Of a stretch of 5,933 nt of DNA, positions 1 through 5,933 are shown in pieces. Under the pieces are notes generated by a model. It saw nothing but the letters and a program-made list of their open reading frames with translations. It was not told where the DNA came from and did not search any database. Within the stretch, counting starts at the first letter, position 1. Each line of letters starts with the position of its first letter. Source of the DNA: Planctomycetaceae bacterium (GTDB lineage Bacteria > Planctomycetota > Planctomycetia > Pirellulales > Lacipirellulaceae); assembly GCA_002713555.1 (NCBI GenBank), contig PATG01000031.1:7407-13339 (forward strand). The letters are read 5' to 3'. A program made the position numbers and the translations under genes.

Positions 1-155
1 CCTTGATGTTCCCAATATGTCTTTTCCCCCTGCTATCTAAATACTTTCTCAGTTCCCCATGCAACTATTACCACCGCAACATTCGCTATTTGAGGGAGGA
101 TTCAGACTGGAGGCACTGCATGGATTCGTAAGCAGCACAGAACAAAGAATATTGG
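1..155. other. Left edge, no supported gene
   Basis: This is the sequence downstream of the crotonase stop codon. Short open frames exist on both strands, but none has a credible start, ribosome-binding site or recognisable protein sequence. I see no hairpin followed by a T-run that would serve as an intrinsic terminator for the minus-strand genes. Confidence 0.5.
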
Positions 156-959
156 CTATTTCCACTGGGGAGGACGCTGTTCAAGATGCGCGGCAACTCC
201 TTCCCGGGCAGCTTCCGTCGTGCAGGATGTCGCTTGCATGACAGCTCCCGCTGAAAGCTGCGTGTGCAGATGTTCGCCAACCGTTTCATTTAATAACCGC
301 TTCGTCAGTTGAATCGATTCAGGGGCACCGGTGGCACATGTTTGGGCCAATTCCATGGCCCTGGCCCAAACCTTACTGGAGTCGAGCAATTCATGAAATA
401 AGCCATGCTGTTGGGCTTCAGAGGCCTCGAGACTCATGCCGGTCAAAAGCAGCCGAGCAGCCTGGCCCGAAGCAATTCGATGACAAACAAGAGGTGCTAC
501 AACACCAGCAACCAGTCCGAATTGTGGATCGGGAATTCCGAATCTGGCATTGTCTGCAGCAACAACTATATCACAGGCCGCTACCAACCCTGCACCCGCC
601 GATAAGGCAGGACCGTTCACCGAAGCAATGACGGGCTTTGTTATTTCTAATAGTTTTACAAACAAATCTCGAATATTAGCGGCGTCGTCACCCCATTGTT
701 GCTGCGCGGTTTTGGTTCCTGTGGCAAGATTATTTGTCTCATGAAGTTCGTTAAAATCGATGCCTTCGCAAAAAACATCTCCTGCCCCAGTTAGAATAAT
801 TGCACGTACTTTCTTTTCTCGATAGAGATCGTCCAGCGCAATGGAGAGCTGCTCAATCATCTGTCGTGTAAGTCGATTCTTGTGGTCTGGCCGATTCATC
901 ACGATCGTTCCAGCATAATCAACTACTTTTACCTCAATAAGACCACCAGGCATGGACAT
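156..959 (-). CDS. Enoyl-CoA hydratase/isomerase (crotonase) family protein, LiuC/AtuE-like
   Basis: A 267-residue protein of normal crotonase length, expected to act in the cytoplasm on an acyl-CoA thioester. Visible landmarks are the N-terminal MNRPDHKNRL strand (21-30), the first oxyanion-hole loop FCEGIDFNEL (63-72), the second oxyanion/active-site loop VNGPALSAGAGLVAACD (114-130) and the segment FGIPDPQFGLVAGVVAPLV (140-158). Aligned by eye to rat mitochondrial crotonase, the two catalytic glutamates (E144 and E164) correspond to G124 and D144. Loss of the first Glu with a following (A/P)xxxxP(F/L)V segment recalls LiuC-type methylglutaconyl-CoA hydratases and AtuE-type isohexenylglutaconyl-CoA hydratases, so the protein need not be dead. 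Its upstream neighbour on the same strand is an AtuA-like gene 86 bp away, which supports a role in branched acyl-CoA breakdown, by inference. The start at 959 is the only ATG after an in-frame stop apart from a second Met two codons later. No clear Shine-Dalgarno precedes either. Family assignment is secure; substrate and reaction are not. Confidence 0.9.
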   Translation of the reverse strand: MSMPGGLIEVKVVDYAGTIVMNRPDHKNRLTRQMIEQLSIALDDLYREKKVRAIILTGAGDVFCEGIDFNELHETNNLATGTKTAQQQWGDDAANIRDLFVKLLEITKPVIASVNGPALSAGAGLVAACDIVVAADNARFGIPDPQFGLVAGVVAPLVCHRIASGQAARLLLTGMSLEASEAQQHGLFHELLDSSKVWARAMELAQTCATGAPESIQLTKRLLNETVGEHLHTQLSAGAVMQATSCTTEAAREGVAAHLEQRPPQWK

Positions 960-1045
960 GTTTAGGGTTCACTTTGTCGTAAAGAATTTCAAAGTATTTA
1001 GAATATTGCAGGAGCGCCGTTTTGAATACCATCCCATAAGAAGAC
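960..1045. other. Spacer between AtuA-like gene and crotonase gene
   Basis: An 86-bp gap between two genes on the minus strand. I see no terminator and no convincing promoter, so co-transcription is plausible. No in-frame ATG upstream of the crotonase start could extend that protein, because a stop codon lies three codons before it. Confidence 0.4.
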
Positions 1046-2332
1046 TCAGTACCACTCACGCGCCGTACGCGTATCAATCGATACGTCCACCACATCTGGG
1101 TCCATATAAACTTGACAACTTCTGGTCGTTCGACGGACCTGTAAGGGAGCATCCAGCAAATAGAATTCCTGCGATTCATTACGCACAGCGTAATTCGCAA
1201 TTTCTTGAATGAATAGGAGAACAGGTTCTTTTAGAAAACTTTTGCAAGATATCCTCAGATAGATTACAGAGCAATCTTCCAGGGGCTGTAAGCATTCGGT
1301 ACGGATATCCTGTCCTGCAAACCCAGCGGCTTGAAATAGTGAATTCAATGACGCCTTGACCCCTTCAGCACGCTGCAAAGCTTTTACATCCGTAATCGCA
1401 AAAAGTGCTGTGGCACAGAATCCATCTGCAAAAATTGCAGTGAGTGTCCAATCTTGCTGGGGAGCCTCTCCAAGTACCCCTCGTATCGACAAAGATCCAT
1501 ACGCTTCTGTCTGAAGATCTATATCGGTAATGTCTGTACGAATGTCAGCATTCGAGAGAGTTGTTGCACCAGAAACAGAAGCGTGTAAAGATTCGAGCAA
1601 GCCGGTCTTGTTGAACTCCTGGTGCAATAATGGCAGGATAGTCGCTGCGCCGTCTGCTGCCAATTCGAAGACTGGTGGTAACATAGAAAGCAAACCTGAT
1701 TTGTCATCCAAAGAATTCAGACTGTTTGCCAGCCGTGCCAGATTTGCCGCTGTCGCTGCGTTTGCGAGTGCGTCGTATTGGTTCCAAGGCCAGCCATAAG
1801 CATGTACTGCAGCAGCAAGAAAGGGAGCAGCAGAATCGTAACATTGGCCAATAATTATTCTTGATCCTTCAGCCAGTGCCGCCGCAATTGGACCAGCTCC
1901 CAATTGGACATGCGCAGATAGCAGCGGCTCTGAAAAATCTAAAATCGATCGTCCCGTATGTTCGTCTACAAGCGGAACGCCCTCAGCATAAAGCTCTTCC
2001 AGGCGAGGCAATACATTCGCACCACGTACTGCCGTAATAGGTAACTCTGGAGCACCTCGATCACTCAAAAAATGTCCCAGCAACTCGGCACATTCAACGA
2101 CTGCATACCCACCAGCATTCGTTATTAATTGCAATTCTGATTCTAAAAAGAACGTCTTGGCAAGAGATTCCATCTGCTTCAAAAACCCCGTCGCAGAGTG
2201 GCTTACCGACCCTTCATCCACTATTTGGAAATCGTAGTCCAATTGCAACAAATTGAGATTAGCCGCAGTGACAATAGCGTTAATTTTCGGATCGTACTGA
2301 TCATGAGCACAAAGAGCGCGGGCTAACCGCAT
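1046..2332 (-). CDS. Divergent AtuA-family (acyclic terpene utilization, DUF1446-type) protein
   Basis: A 428-residue protein counted from the ATG at 2332. The family is recognised from LQLITNAGGYAVVECAELL (68-86, compare the usual KIVTNAGG..P..CA), a block containing LPRLEELYAEG and HTGRSI (108-130), LLSAHVQLGAGPIAAALAEGSRIIIGQ (137-163, compare VVSANAYLGA.PI..AL..GADIVITGR), VHAYGWPWNQYDALANA (176-192) and a later FADGFCATALF (301-311). AtuA is required for citronellol/geraniol growth in Pseudomonas, but its biochemical role is not established. Oddities: the usual N-terminal GAGFSGD-type motif is missing, the TGRVADxS motif has become IGQCYDSA, and the VTGG segment is absent. The frame stays open to an ATG at 2404 (452 residues), but that start has no ribosome-binding site, whereas the ATG at 2332 has AAAGGA nine bases upstream. 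The crotonase gene follows on the same strand. Family membership is likely; the function is unknown. Confidence 0.8.
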   Translation of the reverse strand: MRLARALCAHDQYDPKINAIVTAANLNLLQLDYDFQIVDEGSVSHSATGFLKQMESLAKTFFLESELQLITNAGGYAVVECAELLGHFLSDRGAPELPITAVRGANVLPRLEELYAEGVPLVDEHTGRSILDFSEPLLSAHVQLGAGPIAAALAEGSRIIIGQCYDSAAPFLAAAVHAYGWPWNQYDALANAATAANLARLANSLNSLDDKSGLLSMLPPVFELAADGAATILPLLHQEFNKTGLLESLHASVSGATTLSNADIRTDITDIDLQTEAYGSLSIRGVLGEAPQQDWTLTAIFADGFCATALFAITDVKALQRAEGVKASLNSLFQAAGFAGQDIRTECLQPLEDCSVIYLRISCKSFLKEPVLLFIQEIANYAVRNESQEFYLLDAPLQVRRTTRSCQVYMDPDVVDVSIDTRTAREWY

Positions 2333-2341
2333 AGGGTGTAT

Positions 2342-2347
2342 TCCTTT
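2342..2347 (-). promoter_or_regulatory. Ribosome-binding site deciding the AtuA-like start
   Basis: On the minus strand this reads AAAGGA, nine bases before the ATG at 2332. The two upstream in-frame ATGs (at 2353 and 2404) have nothing comparable. This favours a 428-residue product over the 452-residue one. Confidence 0.5.
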
Positions 2348-2404
2348 CAACATGATGCCAATAAGCAACAGCAGACAACGGAACTTGTGGTGTCCAGGCA
2401 ACAT

Positions 2405-2558
2405 TTTGGCGCATCAAACAATTGCTTCGACAACCATTTCAAAGGCGTAAACCCATATGAGCATGAAACTTACCGCTTGAAAAGCCCCAGATCGTGTGAA
2501 TGCGGCATACGCTCTGCAATTGGACGTTCTCAACACTGCCTTATCCACCGCCGGCCTT
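2405..2558. other. Divergent intergenic region between AtuA-like and sigma-factor genes
   Basis: Both neighbouring genes start here and read away from it, so promoters for both are expected within or just beside it. I could not find a pair of -35 and -10 boxes close to consensus at proper spacing on either strand. The part from 2496 onward can be read in frame with the sigma factor, but it is better treated as leader because the strong ribosome-binding site lies downstream. Confidence 0.5.
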
Positions 2559-2564
2559 GAGGAG
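2559..2564 (+). promoter_or_regulatory. Strong ribosome-binding site deciding the sigma-factor start
   Basis: GAGGAG lies six bases before the ATG at 2571, an ideal Shine-Dalgarno arrangement. The ATG at 2496, which opens the same frame 25 codons earlier, has no such site. The 25 extra residues do not resemble a sigma-factor domain. Confidence 0.8.
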
Positions 2565-2570
2565 AACGCC

Positions 2571-4169
2571 ATGTCCACCAAAAATAAACTCCATGCTAAG
2601 ACGAATGGCAAATCACAACTCAACGGCTCAACCTCAATCAACAAGGCCAAAAGTAATGGGGCCACAAATGGAACCACTACTAAAAACCTTTCTCCGAGCA
2701 ATCATCTTAACGATGATCTCCTACCCGCAGACCCTACGGCCCCTGAAGAGCAAGAGACAGACACCCCAGCCACGGCGATTGAAGATCCCGTTCGAATGTA
2801 CTTAATGCAAATGGGTGAAATTCCCATGCTGACCCGTGATATGGAAGTATCGTCAGCTAAACGTATCGAAAAAACACGCACACGATTTCGCCGTACAATG
2901 CTCTGCAACGACTTTGTCCTGCATGGCGCTGTCGATCTATTACAAAAAGTCGCCGATGGCGAACTACGGTTGGACCGTACCATCGAAATATCGGTAACCA
3001 ATACAGCAGAGAAAAAACGTGTTCTGAAACGAATCACTCCCAACCTCAAGACAATCCGCAGGCTTTTAGCACAGAATCAGACTGATTTCCGCATCGCTGT
3101 GAGTCGTCGAGCTAAGACATCTCAGAAAAGAGAGGCCTGGCAACGTTTAGTTATTCGTCGAAATAAAGCAGTACGACTGGTTGAGGAATTAAACCTACGC
3201 CTTCAGAAACTCTTGCCGGTGATTGAGGAGCTCCAAAAAATTAGTGCCCGAATGTCACTGGTCCAGGAGCAACTTTGTCATCCCGAAAATATGATGCATG
3301 CAGGCCAGGCGCACGAATTTACTGAGGAGTTGCGCTATCTCATGCGAATCACGCTGGAGACACCCCATACCCTTGCACGTTTAACGAAACGTACTATCCA
3401 ACGTAGAACTGCTTACGATGCCGCCAAACGAGATCTGTCGGCTGCAAACTTGCGTTTGGTGGTCTCCATTGCAAAACGCTATCACAACCGTGGCATGAGC
3501 TTTTTGGACTTGATCCAGGAAGGAAATACGGGCCTAATGCGTGCAGTCGACAAGTTTGAGCATGCACGCGGCTATAAATTTTCGACCTATGCGACCTGGT
3601 GGATTCGCCAAGCCATTACACGGGCCATAGCAGATCAAAGCCGAACCATCCGGTTGCCGGTCCACATGATCGACACTATGAGCAAAATACGAATCGCGAC
3701 TGCAGACTTTGTGCAAGAATTTGGCCGCGAGCCCAACCCCGAAGAAATCGCTGAACGAGCGGGCTTGCCTGTTGAAGACACAAAGTGTGTTTACAAAATG
3801 ACTCGTCAACCACTTTCACTTGACCAACCCGTCGGAGATCACGACGACAACTTCTTTGGTGAGTTTCTAGAGGAGCAGCGTGATGAGGATCCACTCTACG
3901 ACACCAATATCGAAGCGCTCAGACAGAGGCTGGAACAGGTGATGGATGAGTTGACTTATCGCGAGCGAGAAATCCTACGCCTCCGCTATGGTCTGGCTGA
4001 TGGTTACACGTACACGCTCGAAGAAGTCGGTAAAATCTTCTCGGTTACTCGAGAAAGAGTACGCCAGATAGAATCGAAGGCCGTACGCAAATTGCAATCC
4101 CCCTACCGTTCGCGTGCATTGTCCGGGTTCTTAGATGGCAATGAGCCCACACCCGTTGATACACCGTAA
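2571..4169 (+). CDS. rpoD: Sigma-70 family RNA polymerase sigma factor, RpoD/SigA type
   Basis: A 532-residue sigma factor that directs RNA polymerase to promoters. Residues 1-45 are basic, Asn/Ser/Thr-rich and contain four NG pairs; a short acidic stretch (48-66) follows. No region 1.1 is recognisable. Region 1.2 starts at [14 protein letters not shown] (72-85). A non-conserved region of about 180 residues follows (106-287). Region 2 begins [20 protein letters not shown] (293-312), and the -10 recognition segment [20 protein letters not shown] (337-356) matches E. coli RpoD closely. Region 3 includes [10 protein letters not shown] (361-370), [13 protein letters not shown] (387-399) and the finger-like [11 protein letters not shown] (425-435). 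Region 4.2 helix-turn-helix is [20 protein letters not shown] (480-499), and the residues that contact the -35 box in E. coli are conserved. It should therefore read ordinary TTGACA/TATAAT-type promoters. A 15-residue tail extends past the usual end. Planctomycetes often carry several RpoD-like factors, so this may be the housekeeping factor or a close paralogue; the symbol is tentative. Confidence 0.93.
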   Translation: MSTKNKLHAKTNGKSQLNGSTSINKAKSNGATNGTTTKNLSPSNHLNDDLLPADPTAPEEQETDTPATAIEDPVRMYLMQMGEIPMLTRDMEVSSAKRIEKTRTRFRRTMLCNDFVLHGAVDLLQKVADGELRLDRTIEISVTNTAEKKRVLKRITPNLKTIRRLLAQNQTDFRIAVSRRAKTSQKREAWQRLVIRRNKAVRLVEELNLRLQKLLPVIEELQKISARMSLVQEQLCHPENMMHAGQAHEFTEELRYLMRITLETPHTLARLTKRTIQRRTAYDAAKRDLSAANLRLVVSIAKRYHNRGMSFLDLIQEGNTGLMRAVDKFEHARGYKFSTYATWWIRQAITRAIADQSRTIRLPVHMIDTMSKIRIATADFVQEFGREPNPEEIAERAGLPVEDTKCVYKMTRQPLSLDQPVGDHDDNFFGEFLEEQRDEDPLYDTNIEALRQRLEQVMDELTYREREILRLRYGLADGYTYTLEEVGKIFSVTRERVRQIESKAVRKLQSPYRSRALSGFLDGNEPTPVDTP

Positions 4170-4297
4170 AAAGGGAGAATTGGAGCGATAGCCGATGGTT
4201 GAAGTCTTAGCTGGCGAACTTTTGACATTACTGGCGTGCGATCTGCACTCTATTACTGCTCTAGCTGGCTTAACAATCCATTCGAATTGATTCTTCA

Positions 4298-4319
4298 TCG
4301 ATCTTAGAGTCTCGATCTT
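4298..4319. repeat. Short direct repeat TCGATCTT, two copies
   Basis: The octamer TCGATCTT occurs at 4298-4305 and again at 4312-4319, and a degraded version (CGATTCT) follows at 4320-4326. The exact copies are 14 bp apart start to start. It could be a small operator or a chance feature of a pyrimidine-rich stretch. Confidence 0.35.
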
Positions 4320-4354
4320 CGATTCTCACTCCATGAACATCTCTCTCTAGCCCA

Positions 4355-4398
4355 GATGCGGGATACGGGTCAGCTACCTGTTATGTGTATCTCGCATC
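4355..4398 (+). repeat. Inverted repeat able to form a 12-bp stem-loop
   Basis: GATGCGGGATAC (4355-4366) pairs with GTATCTCGCATC (4387-4398) over 12 positions, with one G-T (G-U in RNA) pair and a 20-base loop. The loop can itself close a short GGT/ACC stem. No T-run follows, so it is not a classical intrinsic terminator. It lies 185 bp after the sigma-factor stop and about 260 bp before the aminotransferase start. It may be a 3' end structure, a leader element or a protein-binding site; the sequence does not decide between these. Confidence 0.5.
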
Positions 4399-4657
4399 CC
4401 GAGTATTCAACTACCGCCTTCGGCCTTGCATCCTCCCTACCGGTCGGCGGCCTCAGTTGCTACCCACAACCCGCATCCCAATAACGGAACGGATGTGCTA
4501 TAGCGGAACACTCAAAAGTGAACTGCTTTAGCCCATCCCATGTCTTGGCGGGGCTATCGCTTGCCGCCTTCGAAAGCTATATTTTTTTAAGGTGGTGCGA
4601 TTTTGAGGGGGCCACTCTTGGTCCTGGCAAATCTATCCTCATTTTGAAGAGCTCATT

Positions 4658-5788
4658 ATGGTCGACGAATCCTCCCTCAACATTCCAAAACTCAATCCCC
4701 GAGAACGTCTTTTGATGGGACCGGGACCCAGTACGGTGCCGCAACGAATCCTGCAGGCGATCGGAGCACCGACCCTTGGTCATCTCGATCCACAATACAT
4801 TCAGTATATGGACGAAACGTGTCAGATGTTGCGCAGCGTCTTTCAAACTGAAAATTTACTCACCTTTCCCGTGTCGGGAACCGGTATGGCGGGAATGGAA
4901 ACCATTATCGTCAACCTGGTCGAACCGGGAGACGAAGTTATTGTTTGCATCAACGGCGTTTTTGGCGGCCGAATGAAAGACAATATGGAGCGTGCCCAAG
5001 CGACCGTGCATGCTATTGAGGTACCCTGGGGCGAAACGTTTACACGCGAGGATATCGCCGCTGCAGTTGAAAAATACCCACAGGCTAAATTGCTAGGTAT
5101 TGTTCATGCCGAAACTTCTACGGGTGCACACCAGGACCTGACCGGGATTGCTGAGATCGTTCACCCTGCGGGAATGCTACTTGCAGTTGATGCGGTGACC
5201 TCGCTGGGTGGACACGAACTCAATGTCGATGCCTGGGGAATTGACGCGATCTATTCTGGTACTCAGAAGTGCCTGGCATGCCCACCGGGCCTCTCGCCAG
5301 TTTCTTTTTCACCCCGCGCTATCGAAAAAATGGATGCTCGCAAGTCCAAAGTCCAGAGTTGGTACTTGGATGTCTCGATGTTAAAAAATTATTATACCGG
5401 CGGGACAGGACGTGCTTACCACCACACAGCACCCATCAACATGGTGTACGCACTCCGGGAAGCACTCGCAATAGTTCTGGAAGAGGGACTCGAAAACCGC
5501 GTGACCAGACATCGCGAAATGCATCATCTCCTGCGTGGCGGTCTGGAGCGTCTAGGGCTGAAGTACATCCCCCAGAATTCTCTCTACACGCTTAACTGTG
5601 TTTCTGTCCCTGAGGGAATCGATGAAGCGGCAATTCGTCAACGCTTGCTCAACGAATACGATATTGAGATTGGTGGGGGGCTCGGTGTTTTTGCTGGTAA
5701 AGCTTGGCGCATTGGCTTGATGGGACATAGCGCAACACGACGCAACATTGGTACTTTACTCGCAGCACTAGAAGATTGTCTGGCATAA
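4658..5788 (+). CDS. Alanine-glyoxylate / serine-glyoxylate aminotransferase, class V, PLP-dependent
   Basis: A 376-residue cytoplasmic enzyme expected to move an amino group from alanine or serine onto glyoxylate, giving glycine. It aligns along its whole length with human AGXT-type enzymes. Landmarks are [13 protein letters not shown] (20-32), the cofactor-phosphate loop [11 protein letters not shown] (72-82), [12 protein letters not shown] (177-188) with the pyridine-nitrogen Asp at 178, [13 protein letters not shown] (200-212) with the Schiff-base lysine K204, YHHT (254-257), IEIGGGLG (336-343) and RIGLMG (351-356), whose Arg should bind the substrate carboxylate. The residue that stacks on the cofactor ring in human AGT (Trp108) appears to be F102 here. 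The start at 4658 has a modest GAAGAG six bases upstream and gives the usual short lead into RLLMGPGPS. Two bases after its stop a glycolate oxidase gene begins, so the natural role is handling glyoxylate made from glycolate. The preferred amino donor (Ala, Ser or other) cannot be read from sequence by eye. Confidence 0.93.
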   Translation: MVDESSLNIPKLNPRERLLMGPGPSTVPQRILQAIGAPTLGHLDPQYIQYMDETCQMLRSVFQTENLLTFPVSGTGMAGMETIIVNLVEPGDEVIVCINGVFGGRMKDNMERAQATVHAIEVPWGETFTREDIAAAVEKYPQAKLLGIVHAETSTGAHQDLTGIAEIVHPAGMLLAVDAVTSLGGHELNVDAWGIDAIYSGTQKCLACPPGLSPVSFSPRAIEKMDARKSKVQSWYLDVSMLKNYYTGGTGRAYHHTAPINMVYALREALAIVLEEGLENRVTRHREMHHLLRGGLERLGLKYIPQNSLYTLNCVSVPEGIDEAAIRQRLLNEYDIEIGGGLGVFAGKAWRIGLMGHSATRRNIGTLLAALEDCLA

Positions 5789-5790
5789 TC

Positions 5791-5933
5791 GTGCCCGCTC
5801 TTGATGGACTCGCATCGATATTCCCACCACAGCGTCTGGTTCATGATGCGGCTTTTCAGGCTGCATTCGAATCGGACGGGTTGACGGCCTTTCGCGCCAA
5901 ACCTCTGGCCGTTGTGATTCCTGAAACACTGGA
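5791..5933 (+). CDS. glcD: Glycolate oxidase subunit GlcD-like FAD-linked oxidase, N-terminal part only
   Basis: An open frame starts at GTG (5791) and runs without a stop to the window end, giving 47 complete codons. The translation contains AAFESDGLTAFRAKPLAVVI followed by PETL, which closely matches the N-terminal YECDGLxAYRxxPLxVVLPE signature of GlcD-type FAD-linked oxidases, just before the FAD-binding domain. GlcD oxidises glycolate (or D-lactate in relatives) to the 2-oxo acid. The GTG comes two bases after the aminotransferase stop, indicating an operon with translational coupling. There is no good Shine-Dalgarno. An in-frame TTG at 5776, overlapping the previous gene, is a less likely start. 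The FAD-binding and substrate-binding parts are outside the window, so a related D-lactate or 2-hydroxyacid dehydrogenase is possible. Confidence 0.8.
   Translation, partial: MPALDGLASIFPPQRLVHDAAFQAAFESDGLTAFRAKPLAVVIPETL

Larger units (their letters stand above)
4170..4657. other. 488-bp intergenic region with no gene seen
   Basis: This spacer lies between the sigma-factor stop and the aminotransferase start. No open frame here looks protein-like. It contains an inverted repeat at 4355-4398 with a competing arm at 4470-4477, short TCGATCTT repeats at 4298-4319, a pyrimidine-rich stretch around 4318-4353, and a second small stem (TAGCCC at 4529-4534 with GGGCTA at 4551-4556). The promoter for the aminotransferase operon and the end of the sigma-factor transcript should both be here, but neither shows a clear consensus signal. 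It resembles no riboswitch that I can recognise. Confidence 0.6.

Noticed and set aside
1..64. Minus-strand open frame from a TTG to the window edge
   Set aside because: Only 21 codons, preceded directly by a stop, and no recognisable sequence or ribosome-binding site.
2520..2547. TTGGAC ... TATCCA as a promoter for the sigma-factor gene
   Set aside because: Spacing of 16 bp is acceptable, but each box matches consensus at only about three positions.
2496..2570. Upstream ATG giving a 557-residue sigma factor
   Set aside because: No ribosome-binding site there, and the strong GAGGAG before 2571 marks the start. The extra 25 residues match no sigma domain.
2414..2701. Minus-strand frame with a hydrophobic N-terminal run, possible small membrane protein
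   Set aside because: It is antisense to the NG-rich start of the sigma gene; the hydrophobic run is the complement of that Lys/Asn/Thr-rich codon stretch.
4222..4227. Perfect TTGACA -35 box after the sigma-factor gene
   Set aside because: No acceptable -10 box at 16-18 bp; the nearest AT-rich hexamer (TATTAC at 4251) is 23 bp away.
4185..4560. 9-bp inverted repeat GCGATAGCC (4185-4193) / GGCTATCGC (4552-4560)
   Set aside because: About one such pair at this length is near chance expectation in a 490-bp stretch, and the arms are 358 bp apart.
4578..4583. TATATT as a -10 box for the aminotransferase gene
   Set aside because: No -35-like hexamer at proper spacing; TTGGCG at 4545 is 27 bp upstream. 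It is followed by a T-run that makes AT-rich matches likely by chance.
4518..4715. 65-codon plus-strand frame overlapping the aminotransferase start
   Set aside because: Different frame from a well-supported gene, no ribosome-binding site and no recognisable protein features.

Overview
The window looks like chromosomal DNA from a bacterium of moderate GC content (about half by eye). It is most likely a member of the Planctomycetota. The main reason is the sigma-70 factor: its region 1.2 reads [14 protein letters not shown] and is followed by a long, well-preserved non-conserved region, a pattern I associate with planctomycete primary-type sigma factors. An AtuA-like protein next to a LiuC/AtuE-type crotonase, and ribosome-binding sites of uneven strength, fit but do not prove this. 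No mobile element, CRISPR array, tRNA or rRNA was seen.

Left part (156-2404, minus strand): two genes in tandem, transcribed leftwards. The first is a divergent AtuA-family (acyclic terpene utilization, DUF1446-type) protein. After an 86-bp gap comes a crotonase-superfamily protein resembling methylglutaconyl-/isohexenylglutaconyl-CoA hydratases. Such pairs belong to branched-chain acyl-CoA (leucine/isovalerate or acyclic terpene) degradation in characterised bacteria. Here both proteins depart from the classical motifs, so the substrate is unknown.

Middle (2571-4169, plus strand): a sigma-70 family sigma factor, probably an RpoD-type or close group 2 factor. It is transcribed divergently from the AtuA-like gene. 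Regions 1.2, 2, 3 and 4 are intact, but an NG-rich disordered tail stands where region 1.1 would be. A strong Shine-Dalgarno sequence fixes its start at 2571 rather than at the upstream in-frame ATG at 2496.

Then comes a 488-bp stretch without a gene (4170-4657). It holds a 12-bp inverted repeat with a competing downstream arm, and short direct repeats.

Right part (4658-5933, plus strand): an alanine/serine-glyoxylate aminotransferase, followed 2 bp later by the GTG-started beginning of a GlcD-like FAD-linked glycolate oxidase subunit that runs off the window. Together these would turn glycolate into glyoxylate and then glycine, a clear two-gene metabolic module. Overall the content is mostly ordinary. 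The points worth a second look are the altered active sites of the AtuA/crotonase pair, the sigma-factor N-terminus and the structured spacer.
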